A stretch of 37,968 nucleotides of DNA from an uncultured Clostridia bacterium (GCA_944372715.1 CALVZZ010000048.1:1-37968); one strand, 5' to 3'. Positions 7,916 through 16,406 are shown, counted from the first letter of the stretch. Numbers and translations: made by a program. The notes: generated by a model not told the origin, from the sequence alone.

Positions 7916-8377
7916 TTAAAACAAATTTAATATTTCTTCTCGTGCTGATTTAGGACTGTCTGATGCGTGAATAACATTTGCCGTTGTTGTAAGTTGCTCA
8001 AACTCTTCATCTGTCAAAATTTTATACTTTTCCCTGCTAAGAGCAAATGATGGACGAAGAACTTCTTTAACCAAACTTCTTGTTCTATCAATAAACTCTT
8101 GTTCTGTTTCTTCAATTTCGCTAGAAACAACCATAACAACACATTCGGGATTGAATTTATATATACCTTTTACATCACCTTGAGTCATATATCTAACTAG
8201 GCTTTCATAAAAAGGTTTTCCTTTATGTTCTTTATAATGCTTTTCTATCTTATCAAGAGGCAAAACACATTTCTTTACATCTTCAATTTTTATTTTATTC
8301 TTAATTAAAATGCTATTTAATTCTTTTAATTTATCTGTGAATCCTGGTTTCAAAATAAACAATGAGTAAGTATTCAT
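7916..8377 (-). CDS. ndk: Divergent nucleoside diphosphate kinase family protein
   Basis: A 153-residue protein that aligns with NDK along its length: ILKPG (8-12, usually KPD or KPN), HYKEHKGKPFY (47-57), a conserved Arg in VLRPSF (R108) and the catalytic loop NVIHASDS with H137 in place of the phosphohistidine. NDK transfers the gamma phosphate between nucleoside triphosphates and diphosphates through that His. K10, Y48, R108, N134 and H137 match known active-site positions, but the Arg and Thr of the usual R-x-x-G-x-T stretch are missing, replaced by SSEIEETEQ. Activity may be changed. AGGAG precedes the ATG. It is the last gene of the prmC-prfA-ndk operon and starts 8 nt after prfA stops. 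Confidence 0.75.
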   Translation of the reverse strand: MNTYSLFILKPGFTDKLKELNSILIKNKIKIEDVKKCVLPLDKIEKHYKEHKGKPFYESLVRYMTQGDVKGIYKFNPECVVMVVSSEIEETEQEFIDRTRSLVKEVLRPSFALSREKYKILTDEEFEQLTTTANVIHASDSPKSAREEILNLF

Positions 8378-8385
8378 ATTTTCTC

Positions 8386-9456
8386 CTATTTTCCTGCTTC
8401 TTCCAACTTTCTTTTTTGATCTTCTCTTTGAAGTTCGTTAGACAACTCTTCAATGTTTCCATCAAGAAAATCATCCATATTGTATATACTATAATTTATT
8501 CTATGGTCCGTTATTCTTCCCTGTGGATAATTGTATGTCCTTATTCTTTCACTTCTGTCACCTGTTCCAACCTGACTTCGTCTATTTTCTGCATATTCTT
8601 TATCTTGTTGAGTTTTGTAATAGTCATAAAGCTTTGATTTTAAAATGCTCATTGCTCTTTCTCTATTTTTAATTTGAGAACGCTCATCTTGACAAGCAAC
8701 CACAATACCTGTTGGAAAGTGAGTAATTCTTATAGCACTATCAGTTTTATTTACGTGTTGACCACCTGCACCACTGCTCCTATATGTATCAATCTTGATG
8801 TCCTTATCATTGATTTCAAAATCGACATCTTGAACTTCTGGGAGAATTGCAACAGTTGTTGTTGAAGTGTGAACCCTTCCTTGTGTTTCCGTTTCAGGAA
8901 CTCTTTGAACACGATGCACCCCACTTTCATATTTTAAAAACTTATAAGCATTTTTACCCTTTATTAAAAATACTGCTTCTTTAATTCCTCCCAGCTCTGT
9001 TTCAGACACATCAATCATTTCCACAGTCCAATGTTTACGCTCTGCAAAGCGAGTATACATTTTCATTAAAACAGCACCGAACAATGCAGATTCTTCACCA
9101 CCTGCCGCAGACCTTATTTCCACAATAACATTGCTTTCATCATTTTCATCTTTTGGCAAAAGTAAAACTTTTATTTCTTCTTCAAGCTCTTCAATTTGCT
9201 TTTTAATTTCAAAAAGTTCCTCTTCAAAAAGCTTTTTCATTTCCACATCTTTTTCTTCATTTACAATTTTTTCAGCTTTTTCTTTTTCGTCAACAAGCTT
9301 TTGCATTTTGTCGTGCGCTATTGCTATATCTTCAATGGAATTTCTTTCTTTAACAAGTTTTTTCCATTCATTAATATCAGCAATAATTTCTGGTTTTGAT
9401 ATGAGCTCCGTAAGTTCATCAAACCTTTTTTTTATCTTAATTGTTTTATCTAGCAT
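8386..9456 (-). CDS. prfA: Peptide chain release factor 1
   Basis: A 356-residue class I release factor, normal length. The GGQ loop SSGAGGQHVNKTDS carries the Gln that triggers peptidyl-tRNA hydrolysis, and the stop-codon reading motif is PET in RVPETETQGR, the RF1-type position, which recognises UAA and UAG. Coiled N-terminal helices precede the core. GAGG stands before ATG 9456. It directly follows the prmC fusion gene (prmC stops at 9458), which encodes the enzyme that methylates the GGQ glutamine, so substrate and enzyme are translated together. Most stops in this window are TAA, with several TAG and one TGA, so RF1 handles nearly all of them. Confidence 0.96.
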   Translation of the reverse strand: MLDKTIKIKKRFDELTELISKPEIIADINEWKKLVKERNSIEDIAIAHDKMQKLVDEKEKAEKIVNEEKDVEMKKLFEEELFEIKKQIEELEEEIKVLLLPKDENDESNVIVEIRSAAGGEESALFGAVLMKMYTRFAERKHWTVEMIDVSETELGGIKEAVFLIKGKNAYKFLKYESGVHRVQRVPETETQGRVHTSTTTVAILPEVQDVDFEINDKDIKIDTYRSSGAGGQHVNKTDSAIRITHFPTGIVVACQDERSQIKNRERAMSILKSKLYDYYKTQQDKEYAENRRSQVGTGDRSERIRTYNYPQGRITDHRINYSIYNMDDFLDGNIEELSNELQREDQKRKLEEAGK

Positions 9457-9457
9457 A

Positions 9458-11158
9458 TCAACCTCTTTGGACTATAATAATTCTCTGTATTCCAGAATAA
9501 TCTTTAATTATTTTAACACTAAAATTCTTTTTTGAAAAGAACTTTTTTACGCTTTTTTCTTGTCCTTTGCCAATTTCAAGCAAGATGACACCACGAGCAG
9601 ACAAATAATTTTCAAATTGTTCGCTTATTTTTTTATAAAAATAAAGTCCATCTTCACCACCATCTAATGCTATTAAAGGGTCATAGTCCTTAACTTCCCT
9701 GTCTAACTTTTTAATGTCTTCGCTTTTAATGTACGGTGGATTACAAGTTATAATATCAAACTTTTTACTCTTTTTTAGCTCTGAAAAAAGATCACCACAT
9801 ATAAAATTTATTTTAACATCATTGTTTTTTGCATTTGTTTTTGCAACTCCTAAAGCCTTCTCACTTATATCTATTGCAGTAACCTTTGCACTTGATTTTT
9901 TTGCAATTGTTATTGCAATAGCTCCACTGCCTGTGCATAAATCCAAAACGCTTAATTTTTGTTTCCCTATAATTTTTAACGCTTCTTCAACTAATATCTC
10001 TGTTTCTTTGCGTGGAGTTAAAACATCTTTATTTACAAAAAATGGAAGACCATAAAACTCAGTTTTACCCAAAATTTTATCTATTGGTTCACCTTTTACT
10101 CTTCGCTCTAAAACTCTTTGAATTTTTTTATAATCAGACCTAGAAATTTGTGTTAATAACTTAATTTCTGCTCTGTTTTTATTTAATACGCTTGCAATCA
10201 ACCAATCTGTTTCTGCGCTGTCTGTTATTCCTGCACTTGCTAATTTGTTTTTAACTTCTGAATAGCATAAAGAAAAGGCGATATTACCACCTTGGCTATC
10301 TTCATTAATGACTTCTCTTTTTAAATTTTCTAACATTAATTTCCCTTCACTTAATCCTGTGTTGGCAGTTTGAATTTCCGTACTTGATGGTTTACTATTA
10401 ACAAAAAAGCTTGTAATTAATATTGGATACCTAAACTTTAAAAAAAATTTATCGAACAGATAACATATTTCATAAACAATACTTGCTTCTAATAAAAATA
10501 TTCCAACATTTACAAAAGCTTTTAACCAAAAGCTTACCTCAATTCCTAATATTGATACCACAAAATAATTTAAAATCCAACAAAAAACAATAAAGTTTAA
10601 GTAATTTGTTGCTCTATGAGAGCTTAATTGAATTTCTCCATTTAAAACTTTATTACCAGCAGAGTTAAATTTATAGAGTTTTCTCATTGATGAAAAAGAA
10701 TACAAAAAAGCTAGTAACAACACAAACATTGCAACTTTAACTAATGCAATCACCAATTTTTTTACAAATATGGACAAACTTGCCCCTGCAATGTAATACC
10801 CCAAATGAGTTGGAATGATACCTAAAAATATCACAGATATACATATTGCAAGCAATAAGCTTATTGTGCCAAAAACATAACTTGATTGAATATTTAAACT
10901 TTTGGAAACTCTATCATTTAATCTAGGGATTGGTGTATTTTTAATACTTAAATATAACCCCCAAAAAAAATAAAATGTTCCAAAAATTAAATATTCAATT
11001 CCTCTTAAAAATGGTATTTTATGGTTTGGAATTGGAGAATATTTAGTTTTAAAACTTTGTAAAAAAATAGAACCATTTGTTCTCACCATACATAAAACAG
11101 CATTGTTTCCAACGAAACAAAGATTTCCGTTAAAGCTTGGATAAATAAAAGATTTCAT
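9458..11158 (-). CDS. prmC: Fusion: DUF1385 (YqhQ-like) membrane domain + release factor methyltransferase PrmC
   Basis: A 566-residue protein. Residues 1 to about 255 are a DUF1385/YqhQ-like membrane domain: VPF-type motif IPFLRGIEYL (48-57), helices near 92-112, 120-155, 185-205 and 210-235, and KVLNGE..LSSHRATNYLNF, which resembles the family's A..K.....HPRCGT region but has lost its Cys. A linker leads to PrmC (about 295-566): TPRKETEILVE (381-391), the SAM loop LDLCTGSGAIAI (406-416) and the catalytic NPPY (473-476). PrmC methylates the GGQ glutamine of release factors, here the product of the next gene. The two parts are often neighbours in Clostridia; here they are one frame, which ties PrmC to the membrane. 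There is no Shine-Dalgarno sequence. Its stop is TGA. Confidence 0.9.
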   Translation of the reverse strand: MKSFIYPSFNGNLCFVGNNAVLCMVRTNGSIFLQSFKTKYSPIPNHKIPFLRGIEYLIFGTFYFFWGLYLSIKNTPIPRLNDRVSKSLNIQSSYVFGTISLLLAICISVIFLGIIPTHLGYYIAGASLSIFVKKLVIALVKVAMFVLLLAFLYSFSSMRKLYKFNSAGNKVLNGEIQLSSHRATNYLNFIVFCWILNYFVVSILGIEVSFWLKAFVNVGIFLLEASIVYEICYLFDKFFLKFRYPILITSFFVNSKPSSTEIQTANTGLSEGKLMLENLKREVINEDSQGGNIAFSLCYSEVKNKLASAGITDSAETDWLIASVLNKNRAEIKLLTQISRSDYKKIQRVLERRVKGEPIDKILGKTEFYGLPFFVNKDVLTPRKETEILVEEALKIIGKQKLSVLDLCTGSGAIAITIAKKSSAKVTAIDISEKALGVAKTNAKNNDVKINFICGDLFSELKKSKKFDIITCNPPYIKSEDIKKLDREVKDYDPLIALDGGEDGLYFYKKISEQFENYLSARGVILLEIGKGQEKSVKKFFSKKNFSVKIIKDYSGIQRIIIVQRG

Positions 11159-11164
11159 ATACGA

Positions 11165-11192
11165 ATTATTGTCTATTATTCTACTTTTTAAA
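11165..11192 (-). promoter_or_regulatory. Candidate leaderless promoter of the DUF1385-PrmC gene
   Basis: AATAAT (11165-11170) ends 6 nt before ATG 11158, with TTTAAA (11187-11192) 16 nt further upstream. The boxes are only fair matches, but no Shine-Dalgarno sequence is present. Confidence 0.35.
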
Positions 11193-11214
11193 CTACACTA
11201 TTTTATAATAATAC

Positions 11215-11256
11215 TTGTATTAATAGTTTTTTTATGATAAAATTCCTTAAAAGGAG
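11215..11256 (+). promoter_or_regulatory. Promoter and Shine-Dalgarno of the DUF4097-like gene
   Basis: TTGTAT (11215-11220), 17 nt and TAAAAT (11238-11243), then AAAAGGAG (11249-11256) 5 nt before ATG 11262. Transcription should start near 11250, so the leader is only about a dozen nt. Confidence 0.6.
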
Positions 11257-11261
11257 AAAAT

Positions 11262-12695
11262 ATGAAAGTAAAAAGTGGATTTTTAATGTATTTATTCATA
11301 TTTTTAGGACTTATATTGGGTGCGTTCTTAATTATGGTATGCATAATGATGTTTATTCCTGGGACAAGTATATTTGGATTAGAATGGGTAAGCAATAATA
11401 CACAATACACATACACCACTTATGAAAATGATTTTAAAGAGATATCTAATTATGACACTGTAATTATAAATGCAATTTCAAAAGATCCCAAAGGTAATAC
11501 AATTGAAAATGGTTACTTTGACATTGAAATAAAGAAAGGATATCGAGATGCAACATCTTCAAATTTAGTTGTTACAAACAAATTATATGGTCTTGCAAAA
11601 ACATCTGATATAACCAACTTTGATATAAGTATTGAAGAACAAACACCAAATGGACAAAATCAACTAGTGATAAATATTCAACAAGTCAACACTTGGCTTG
11701 CAAATACATCTAGTTGTATTGCAGTTTTAACCATTCCGGCAGAACAAAACATAAGCAATGTAAACTTTATTGTAAATACAAAAAGTGGAACAATTGATTT
11801 TGGTGGAAATGTTAATAGAGATAACGAACCCGTTGCTTTAAATGTTAAAAGTTTGACAGCAAAAAGCGAAAGTGGTGCTATTTTGGTTAAAGATTTAACA
11901 ACTGCCCCAAGCTTTATAGACTTTTCAACAACAAGCGGAAACATTCAATTCTCTTCTAATAGTTTTAAAGCCGAAACAATGTCTTTAAAAACAGAAAGTG
12001 GTAAAATAACATTGCCAAACACTTTAATAGATACACAAGCTCTAACTTTAAGCACAAACACAGGAACAATTACAGGTGGAAATGTAAACGGAAACTTAAC
12101 TTTAGACACTCAAATTGGAATTGTTAGACTTGGAAATGTTTATGGAAACTTAAATGGAACGGAAAAAATTGATGGAACAGACATTAAAGTTTCAAATATA
12201 AGAGGAGAATTGTTAATACCTTCTGCAAAGAATTTAATATTAACAGCAAAAAATGTTGATGGAAACATCAATATAAATTCAGATAAAGCTGTAATAAATA
12301 TTGGTGAAGAAAAAGTGGGTGTAAAATCAAGTGCTATTATAAGTGTAAAATCTGGGTCAATAAATCTTTTTGTTGAGAGGAGAAATAATAACGAACTTAA
12401 CATCACAACAGAAAGTGCAAAAGTTAAAGCAATTTTTGAAACATTTACTGCTAACAGAACAATAACAACTGTAAACGGTCAAATAGAAATTGTTTTAAAT
12501 CAAAATGCTTCCCTTGATTTGATTGCAGAAACACATTCAGATACAAATTTAAGTTGGGAAGAAGAAAAAATAAATAATGAAATTTCATTAAAACTAATTC
12601 GTGGACAGGGTATTTACAATAATTCAATTTTGAAATTGAAATCAAACAATGGCAGAATTGATGTAACCAGAAAGGTTGATGTTTCTTTTAATTAA
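11262..12695 (+). CDS. Membrane-anchored DUF4097-like beta-repeat protein
   Basis: A 477-residue protein with one N-terminal membrane segment (about 8-33, FLMYLFIFLGLILGAFLIMV) and a long extracellular part. From about 155 the sequence repeats short beta strands with the pattern of DUF4097 putative adhesins: KSGTIDFGGN, AKSESGAILV, TTSGNIQF, KTESGKITL, TNTGTITGG, KSGSINLF, TVNGQIEI and NNGRIDV. Each 'SG-I' step is one rung of a beta-solenoid. The N-terminal Lys-rich stretch is short, so the bulk should face outside. Function is unknown; the family includes proteins near envelope-stress regulators. Its stop overlaps the stop of the 48-aa gene on the other strand, and its terminator lies inside that gene. 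Confidence 0.8.
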   Translation: MKVKSGFLMYLFIFLGLILGAFLIMVCIMMFIPGTSIFGLEWVSNNTQYTYTTYENDFKEISNYDTVIINAISKDPKGNTIENGYFDIEIKKGYRDATSSNLVVTNKLYGLAKTSDITNFDISIEEQTPNGQNQLVINIQQVNTWLANTSSCIAVLTIPAEQNISNVNFIVNTKSGTIDFGGNVNRDNEPVALNVKSLTAKSESGAILVKDLTTAPSFIDFSTTSGNIQFSSNSFKAETMSLKTESGKITLPNTLIDTQALTLSTNTGTITGGNVNGNLTLDTQIGIVRLGNVYGNLNGTEKIDGTDIKVSNIRGELLIPSAKNLILTAKNVDGNININSDKAVINIGEEKVGVKSSAIISVKSGSINLFVERRNNNELNITTESAKVKAIFETFTANRTITTVNGQIEIVLNQNASLDLIAETHSDTNLSWEEEKINNEISLKLIRGQGIYNNSILKLKSNNGRIDVTRKVDVSFN

Positions 12696-12838
12696 TTTAA
12701 AAGCGTTAAAAGCGTTGAGTGTATTTGAAGCACCAACGCTTTTATTATTTTAATTTCATCTTTGCTTTTCCCCTTAGCTAATTCCATTGCTATTGCCGTT
12801 CCAATTACTGCAATTTCTTCTGGACTAAAATTACTCAT
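12692..12838 (-). CDS. 48-aa small protein resembling DUF6774
   Basis: I translated the minus strand from ATG 12838 to a TAA at 12692-12694; it encodes 48 residues: MSNFSPEEIAVIGTAIAM, then ELAKGKSKDEIKIIKALVL and a short hydrophobic end. The pattern (SPEE, an Ala-rich hydrophobic helix, a Lys/Gly turn, SxDE, a second hydrophobic helix) matches my memory of the small DUF6774 proteins of uncultured Clostridia, which are two short helices of unknown function. The match is from pattern memory, not a search. There is no Shine-Dalgarno sequence, but TAAAAT lies 5 nt upstream (12844-12849). The stop codon overlaps that of the convergent DUF4097-like gene. Confidence 0.65.
   Translation of the reverse strand: MSNFSPEEIAVIGTAIAMELAKGKSKDEIKIIKALVLQIHSTLLTLLN
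12708..12743 (+). terminator. Terminator of the DUF4097-like gene, inside the opposite small gene
   Basis: AAAAGCGTTG (12708-12717) pairs perfectly with 12734-12743; GTG/CAC (12719-12721 with 12731-12733) extends the stem past a one-base bulge. T-rich sequence follows. The hairpin lies wholly within the coding sequence of the 48-aa gene. Confidence 0.65.
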
Positions 12839-12881
12839 ATACTATTTTATGTATTTATTGAATAAAATTGTTTTGTAACAC

Positions 12882-12971
12882 TTGATTTTTTTTTGAATAT
12901 GCGTTAGACTATGAGAAGTAAATAAGTTTGTAATAGCTTGCACGCAAGCGTTTTAAATATTTTTTAAAGGG
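12882..12971 (+). promoter_or_regulatory. Promoter and leader of the multi-pass membrane protein gene
   Basis: TTGATT (12882-12887), 17 nt and TAGACT (12905-12910). The leader from about 12917 holds a small hairpin, GCTTG-CACG-CAAGC (5-bp stem), followed by GTTTT and a T run, then AAAGGG at 12966-12971, which is 13 nt before ATG 12985, farther than usual. Confidence 0.4.
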
Positions 12972-12984
12972 AAACATATTTTAT

Positions 12985-13923
12985 ATGATGTTCAAAAACT
13001 CAGTTAAGCTACTAATGGCTAACTTTGCAACAGTTTGGAAACTACTTTTATATAAACTAATAGTACTTGGCATTGCCACAGGTCTATTCTTTATTGGTTT
13101 TTCTTATATTTCTGGTACAGAAAGTTTTATAAATCTTTGGGATAGTGTACTTTCATTTTTGTTTTCTTTTAATGTAGGCGCAAGCATATTAGAACTATTA
13201 CAATCTTTACTTAATATCTTTCAAGTTTTTTTTGCTTTCTGCATAGACATAGCAATAAACAATACGGGTATTTTTATTCTGTATTTCTTTAATTTTGTTA
13301 TTCTTACACCATTTTTATGGAATTTATCCAATATTGCAATAGGAGAAACTCTTTATGGTTATATGGCAAGTTTAACTAAATATTCCTTTGTTGGTTCTAT
13401 GATAAGAAAGCTCGGAACAGCTTGCCTTTATTCCCTTCTTAAACTTGCAATTATGCTTCCTATAAACATCTTGATAATTTCAGGTTTTTATGGAATATTG
13501 ACACTTGTTACATTTGGTGGAGTTGTTGCAATTTTGGTTCCATTTTTAATGTTTATTTATTTAATTGCTTTGGTTGGGCTGAAAATTACATTGTTCTCAG
13601 GTTGGATGCCTGCCACCATTGTGTACAACTGTAATGTTATAAGGGGTTTAAAGCTTGGTTTTAAAGCTGTTTTTAGAAGATTTTTTAAAGTATTTTCAAC
13701 TTCAATAATCATTGTAGCAGTGATTCTTTCAATTAATTTAATTTTTGGAAGTTTTTCCTTTATTATTACCATACCAGCTGGTTCGGCAATAATATTAATT
13801 TTCCAAATGGTAATGTTCTTTGGAAGTCAAGGAATGCGTTATTATGTTGATTTAGATACTATATTATCACCCAAAAAACTTGAACAAACCGACAAATTAA
13901 AAAAGATAAAAGATATTATTTAA
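12985..13923 (+). CDS. Multi-pass membrane protein of unknown function
   Basis: A 312-residue, very hydrophobic protein with about six to seven predicted membrane helices: near 22-42, 78-95, 97-118, 145-170, 172-205, 235-260 and 262-285. The pattern of amphipathic N-terminus (MFKNSVKLLMANFATVWKLL), a basic stretch RGLKLGFKAVFRRFFK before the last two helices and a charged cytoplasmic tail (PKKLEQTDKLKKIKD) suggests a cytoplasmic C-terminus. I do not recognise a family with certainty. Two ATGs lie at 12985 and 12988; either may be used. The RNase J gene follows after 79 nt with its own Shine-Dalgarno sequence. Confidence 0.75.
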   Translation: MMFKNSVKLLMANFATVWKLLLYKLIVLGIATGLFFIGFSYISGTESFINLWDSVLSFLFSFNVGASILELLQSLLNIFQVFFAFCIDIAINNTGIFILYFFNFVILTPFLWNLSNIAIGETLYGYMASLTKYSFVGSMIRKLGTACLYSLLKLAIMLPINILIISGFYGILTLVTFGGVVAILVPFLMFIYLIALVGLKITLFSGWMPATIVYNCNVIRGLKLGFKAVFRRFFKVFSTSIIIVAVILSINLIFGSFSFIITIPAGSAIILIFQMVMFFGSQGMRYYVDLDTILSPKKLEQTDKLKKIKDII

Positions 13924-13953
13924 TTGAATTAAAAAACTATTAAAATATTTTAC

Positions 13954-13972
13954 GCCATAATGGTTTTATGGC
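13954..13972 (+). other. Hairpin between membrane protein gene and rnjA
   Basis: GCCATAA (13954-13960) and TTATGGC (13966-13972) form a perfect 7-bp stem with a 5-nt loop, 30 nt before the RNase J start. No T run follows directly, so it is not a clear terminator. It could be a leader structure. Confidence 0.35.
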
Positions 13973-14002
13973 ATATTGTTTTATGTAAAAAGGAGATTTA
14001 AA

Positions 14003-15784
14003 ATGAATAATGACGAACTAAATGTCGAAACAAAAGAATTAAAAACAAACGCAAAAAACAAAGTTTTGAAAACAAAAAAAGCAAATAAGCTAGATGTAAA
14101 CAGTGAAATTGTACAGGTTAAAGAAAGCAAAGGAAAAAAAGTTAAAATTACATTTCTTGGTGGAGTTGGAGAAATTGGTAAAAATATGACTGCATTTGAA
14201 ACAGACAACGAAATGATTGTAGTTGATGCAGGCTTGACATTTCCCGGAGACGAATTGCCAGGAGTTGATGTTGTAGTTCCAGATGTTTCCTACCTTGTTG
14301 CCAACAAGAAAAAATTAAAAGCAATAATTTTAACACACGGTCACGAAGATCATATTGGTGGACTTCCATTTGTTCTTTCCGAAGTTAATGTCCCAATTTA
14401 TGGTTCTAGGCTTACACTTGCTTTGGTGGAGAACAAGTTAAGAGAATATCCAAAAATAAAAGCAAAAATGGTAACTGTTAAACCTAAAAATGTTTTAAGG
14501 CTTGGTGATTTTACAATAGAATTTATTAAAGTTAGTCATTCAATTGCTGGAAGTTTAGCTCTTTGCATTGGAACTCCTGCTGGCAATATAATACACACAG
14601 GTGATTTTAAAATTGACTTTCAGCCAATAGATGGCGAAATGACTGACCTTATAAGATTTGGAGAATTGGGCAAAAGAGGTGTTTCACTCCTGATGTGTGA
14701 AAGCACTAATGTTTGCAGAAAAGGTTACTCAATGAGTGAATCCACCGTTGGTAAAGAGCTTGAAAACATATTCAAAGCTCATCCTGACAACAGGTTGATT
14801 GTTGCTACATTCGCTTCTAACATTCACAGATTACAACAAATTATGAATTTGGCAGAAAAATATAAGAGAAAAATAGCTTTCACAGGAAGAAGTATGATTA
14901 ATGTTTCCGAAGTTGCATTAAAAATTGGAGAGCTTTTCTTTGATAGAAATAACATTATAGATATAGATAAAATTGACAAGTATGCAGATAAAGAACTCTT
15001 AATTTTAACAACAGGAAGTCAGGGTGAACCAATGAGCGCTTTAACAAGAATGGCTGCTGGAGAATTTAACAAAGTTCAAATTGGAGAGAATGACTGCATA
15101 ATAATATCTGCTTCCCCCATTCCAGGCAACGAAAAAAGTGTATATAATGTTATTAACCATTTATTTAAAAAAGGTGCTGATGTTATATATGATGAGCTTG
15201 CCGATGTACACGTTTCTGGTCACGCCTGCCAAGAGGAAATTAAAACTATACACTCTTTAACTAAACCTAAGTTCTTTATGCCAATACACGGTGAATATCG
15301 TCATTTAAAACAACATAAGGAACTTGCAATGAGTTTAGGAATGAATGCAAGAGATATAATTTTACCAGACCTTGGAATGCAAGTTGAATTAACACCAAAT
15401 TACATCAAGCAACTTGGCTTTACAAAAGCAGGTGTAAAACTTGTTGACGGTATTGGAGTTGGCGACCTTGAAAGTAATGTTCTTAGAGAACGCAAACAGC
15501 TTTCAGAAGATGGCTTTGCAATTGCTGTAATCAATGTATCAGGAACTTCAGGCGATGTTATTGGAGATCCTTTTGTAATTACAAGAGGCGTTGTATATAA
15601 TGATGAAGCAGATAGTTTTGTTTCTGACTTAAAAACAAATTTAATAGCATTTATGAAAAATCTTGATGTTCAAGGAACAGAACCAAGTCTACTTAAAAAC
15701 GAAGTTAGAAAATATATGTCAAATTTTATATTTAAAAGAACTAAAAGACGCCCAATGACATTAGCAATAGTTCTTGTGGATTAA
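14003..15784 (+). CDS. rnjA: Ribonuclease J
   Basis: A 593-residue metallo-beta-lactamase/beta-CASP ribonuclease. After a Lys-rich, low-complexity N-terminal extension of about 45 residues the core starts at KVKITFLGGVGEIGKN. The zinc motif THGHEDHIGG is at 111-120 (H112, H114, D116, H117), HTGDFKIDF gives a further ligand, and the beta-CASP domain has TGSQGEPMSALTRMA and ISASPIPGNEKSV. HVSGHA and PIHGEYRH complete the site. RNase J acts as a 5'-3' exonuclease and endonuclease in mRNA decay and rRNA maturation. I start at ATG 14003 with AAAGGAGA; an earlier frame start at 13976 lacks a ribosome site. The O-methyltransferase gene begins one nt after the stop. Only one RNase J is in the window, so J1 versus J2 is not decided. 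Confidence 0.95.
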   Translation: MNNDELNVETKELKTNAKNKVLKTKKANKLDVNSEIVQVKESKGKKVKITFLGGVGEIGKNMTAFETDNEMIVVDAGLTFPGDELPGVDVVVPDVSYLVANKKKLKAIILTHGHEDHIGGLPFVLSEVNVPIYGSRLTLALVENKLREYPKIKAKMVTVKPKNVLRLGDFTIEFIKVSHSIAGSLALCIGTPAGNIIHTGDFKIDFQPIDGEMTDLIRFGELGKRGVSLLMCESTNVCRKGYSMSESTVGKELENIFKAHPDNRLIVATFASNIHRLQQIMNLAEKYKRKIAFTGRSMINVSEVALKIGELFFDRNNIIDIDKIDKYADKELLILTTGSQGEPMSALTRMAAGEFNKVQIGENDCIIISASPIPGNEKSVYNVINHLFKKGADVIYDELADVHVSGHACQEEIKTIHSLTKPKFFMPIHGEYRHLKQHKELAMSLGMNARDIILPDLGMQVELTPNYIKQLGFTKAGVKLVDGIGVGDLESNVLRERKQLSEDGFAIAVINVSGTSGDVIGDPFVITRGVVYNDEADSFVSDLKTNLIAFMKNLDVQGTEPSLLKNEVRKYMSNFIFKRTKRRPMTLAIVLVD

Positions 15785-15785
15785 T

Positions 15786-16358
15786 ATGGAAACATTGAAA
15801 AAATTGAGAATTTATGCAAAAGATAATTTTATTCCAATATTGCAAGAACAAACAGAAGATGTTTTAATTAAAACTTTAAAAGTGGTAAATCCTAAAAATG
15901 TTTTAGAAATTGGAACTGCAATTGGGTACTCTGGAAGCATAATTGTTCAAAATTCTAATGCGCACTTAACCACAATAGAGCTTGATAAAAATAGATATGA
16001 ATTTGCAAAAACAACATTTAAAAATTTTAATATCTCTTCAAATGTTACTCAAATTTTAGGTGATGCAAATGAAATTATTGTAAATCTTCAAGAAAAATTT
16101 GATTTTATTTTTCTTGATGGACCAAAAGGGCAATATTTAAAACAACTTCCCATTTTATATAATCTACTTAACGAAAATGGTGTGTTATTTGCAGATAATA
16201 TCTATTATCACGGTTGGGTTAATAATAATGAATACCCAAAACATAAACATAGAACAGCAATATTAAGATTAAGAAAGTTTATAGAAGAAAGTAAAAATAT
16301 TTTTAAAGATTGTCAATTCCTTAATGATGGTGATGGAATTATGATTGCAAAAAAATAA
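15786..16358 (+). CDS. Class I SAM-dependent O-methyltransferase (family 3, TrmR/YrrM-like)
   Basis: A 190-residue Rossmann methyltransferase. The SAM-binding loop is VLEIGTAIGYSGS, an acidic strand end TTIELDKNR binds the ribose, and FIFLDGPKGQY and GVLFADNIYYHG are the metal and catalytic region of the COMT-like family 3. In Bacillota its nearest well-known relative is TrmR (YrrM), which methylates 5-hydroxyuridine in tRNA; I infer that role without certainty. The ATG lies one nt after the RNase J stop, so translation is likely coupled. The upstream in-frame TTG (15774) overlaps rnjA and has no better ribosome site. A bidirectional terminator follows. Confidence 0.85.
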   Translation: METLKKLRIYAKDNFIPILQEQTEDVLIKTLKVVNPKNVLEIGTAIGYSGSIIVQNSNAHLTTIELDKNRYEFAKTTFKNFNISSNVTQILGDANEIIVNLQEKFDFIFLDGPKGQYLKQLPILYNLLNENGVLFADNIYYHGWVNNNEYPKHKHRTAILRLRKFIEESKNIFKDCQFLNDGDGIMIAKK

Positions 16359-16398
16359 ACAGCTTACTTGGAACCCCCTTTTAGCTGTTTATTTTTTT
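16353..16398. terminator. Bidirectional terminator between O-methyltransferase gene and gyrA
   Basis: AAATAAACAGCT (16353-16364) pairs perfectly with 16383-16394; the loop is 18 nt and holds a C5 run. T7 follows on the plus strand and A5 precedes on the left, so it can serve both convergent units. It overlaps the last codons of the methyltransferase gene. Confidence 0.75.
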
Positions 16399-16406
16399 AC
16401 TTGCCA

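Noticed and set aside
9131..9535. Plus-strand Ser/Phe-rich frame of 134 codons
   Set aside because: Antisense shadow of prfA and its coiled N-terminus; low complexity and no ribosome site.
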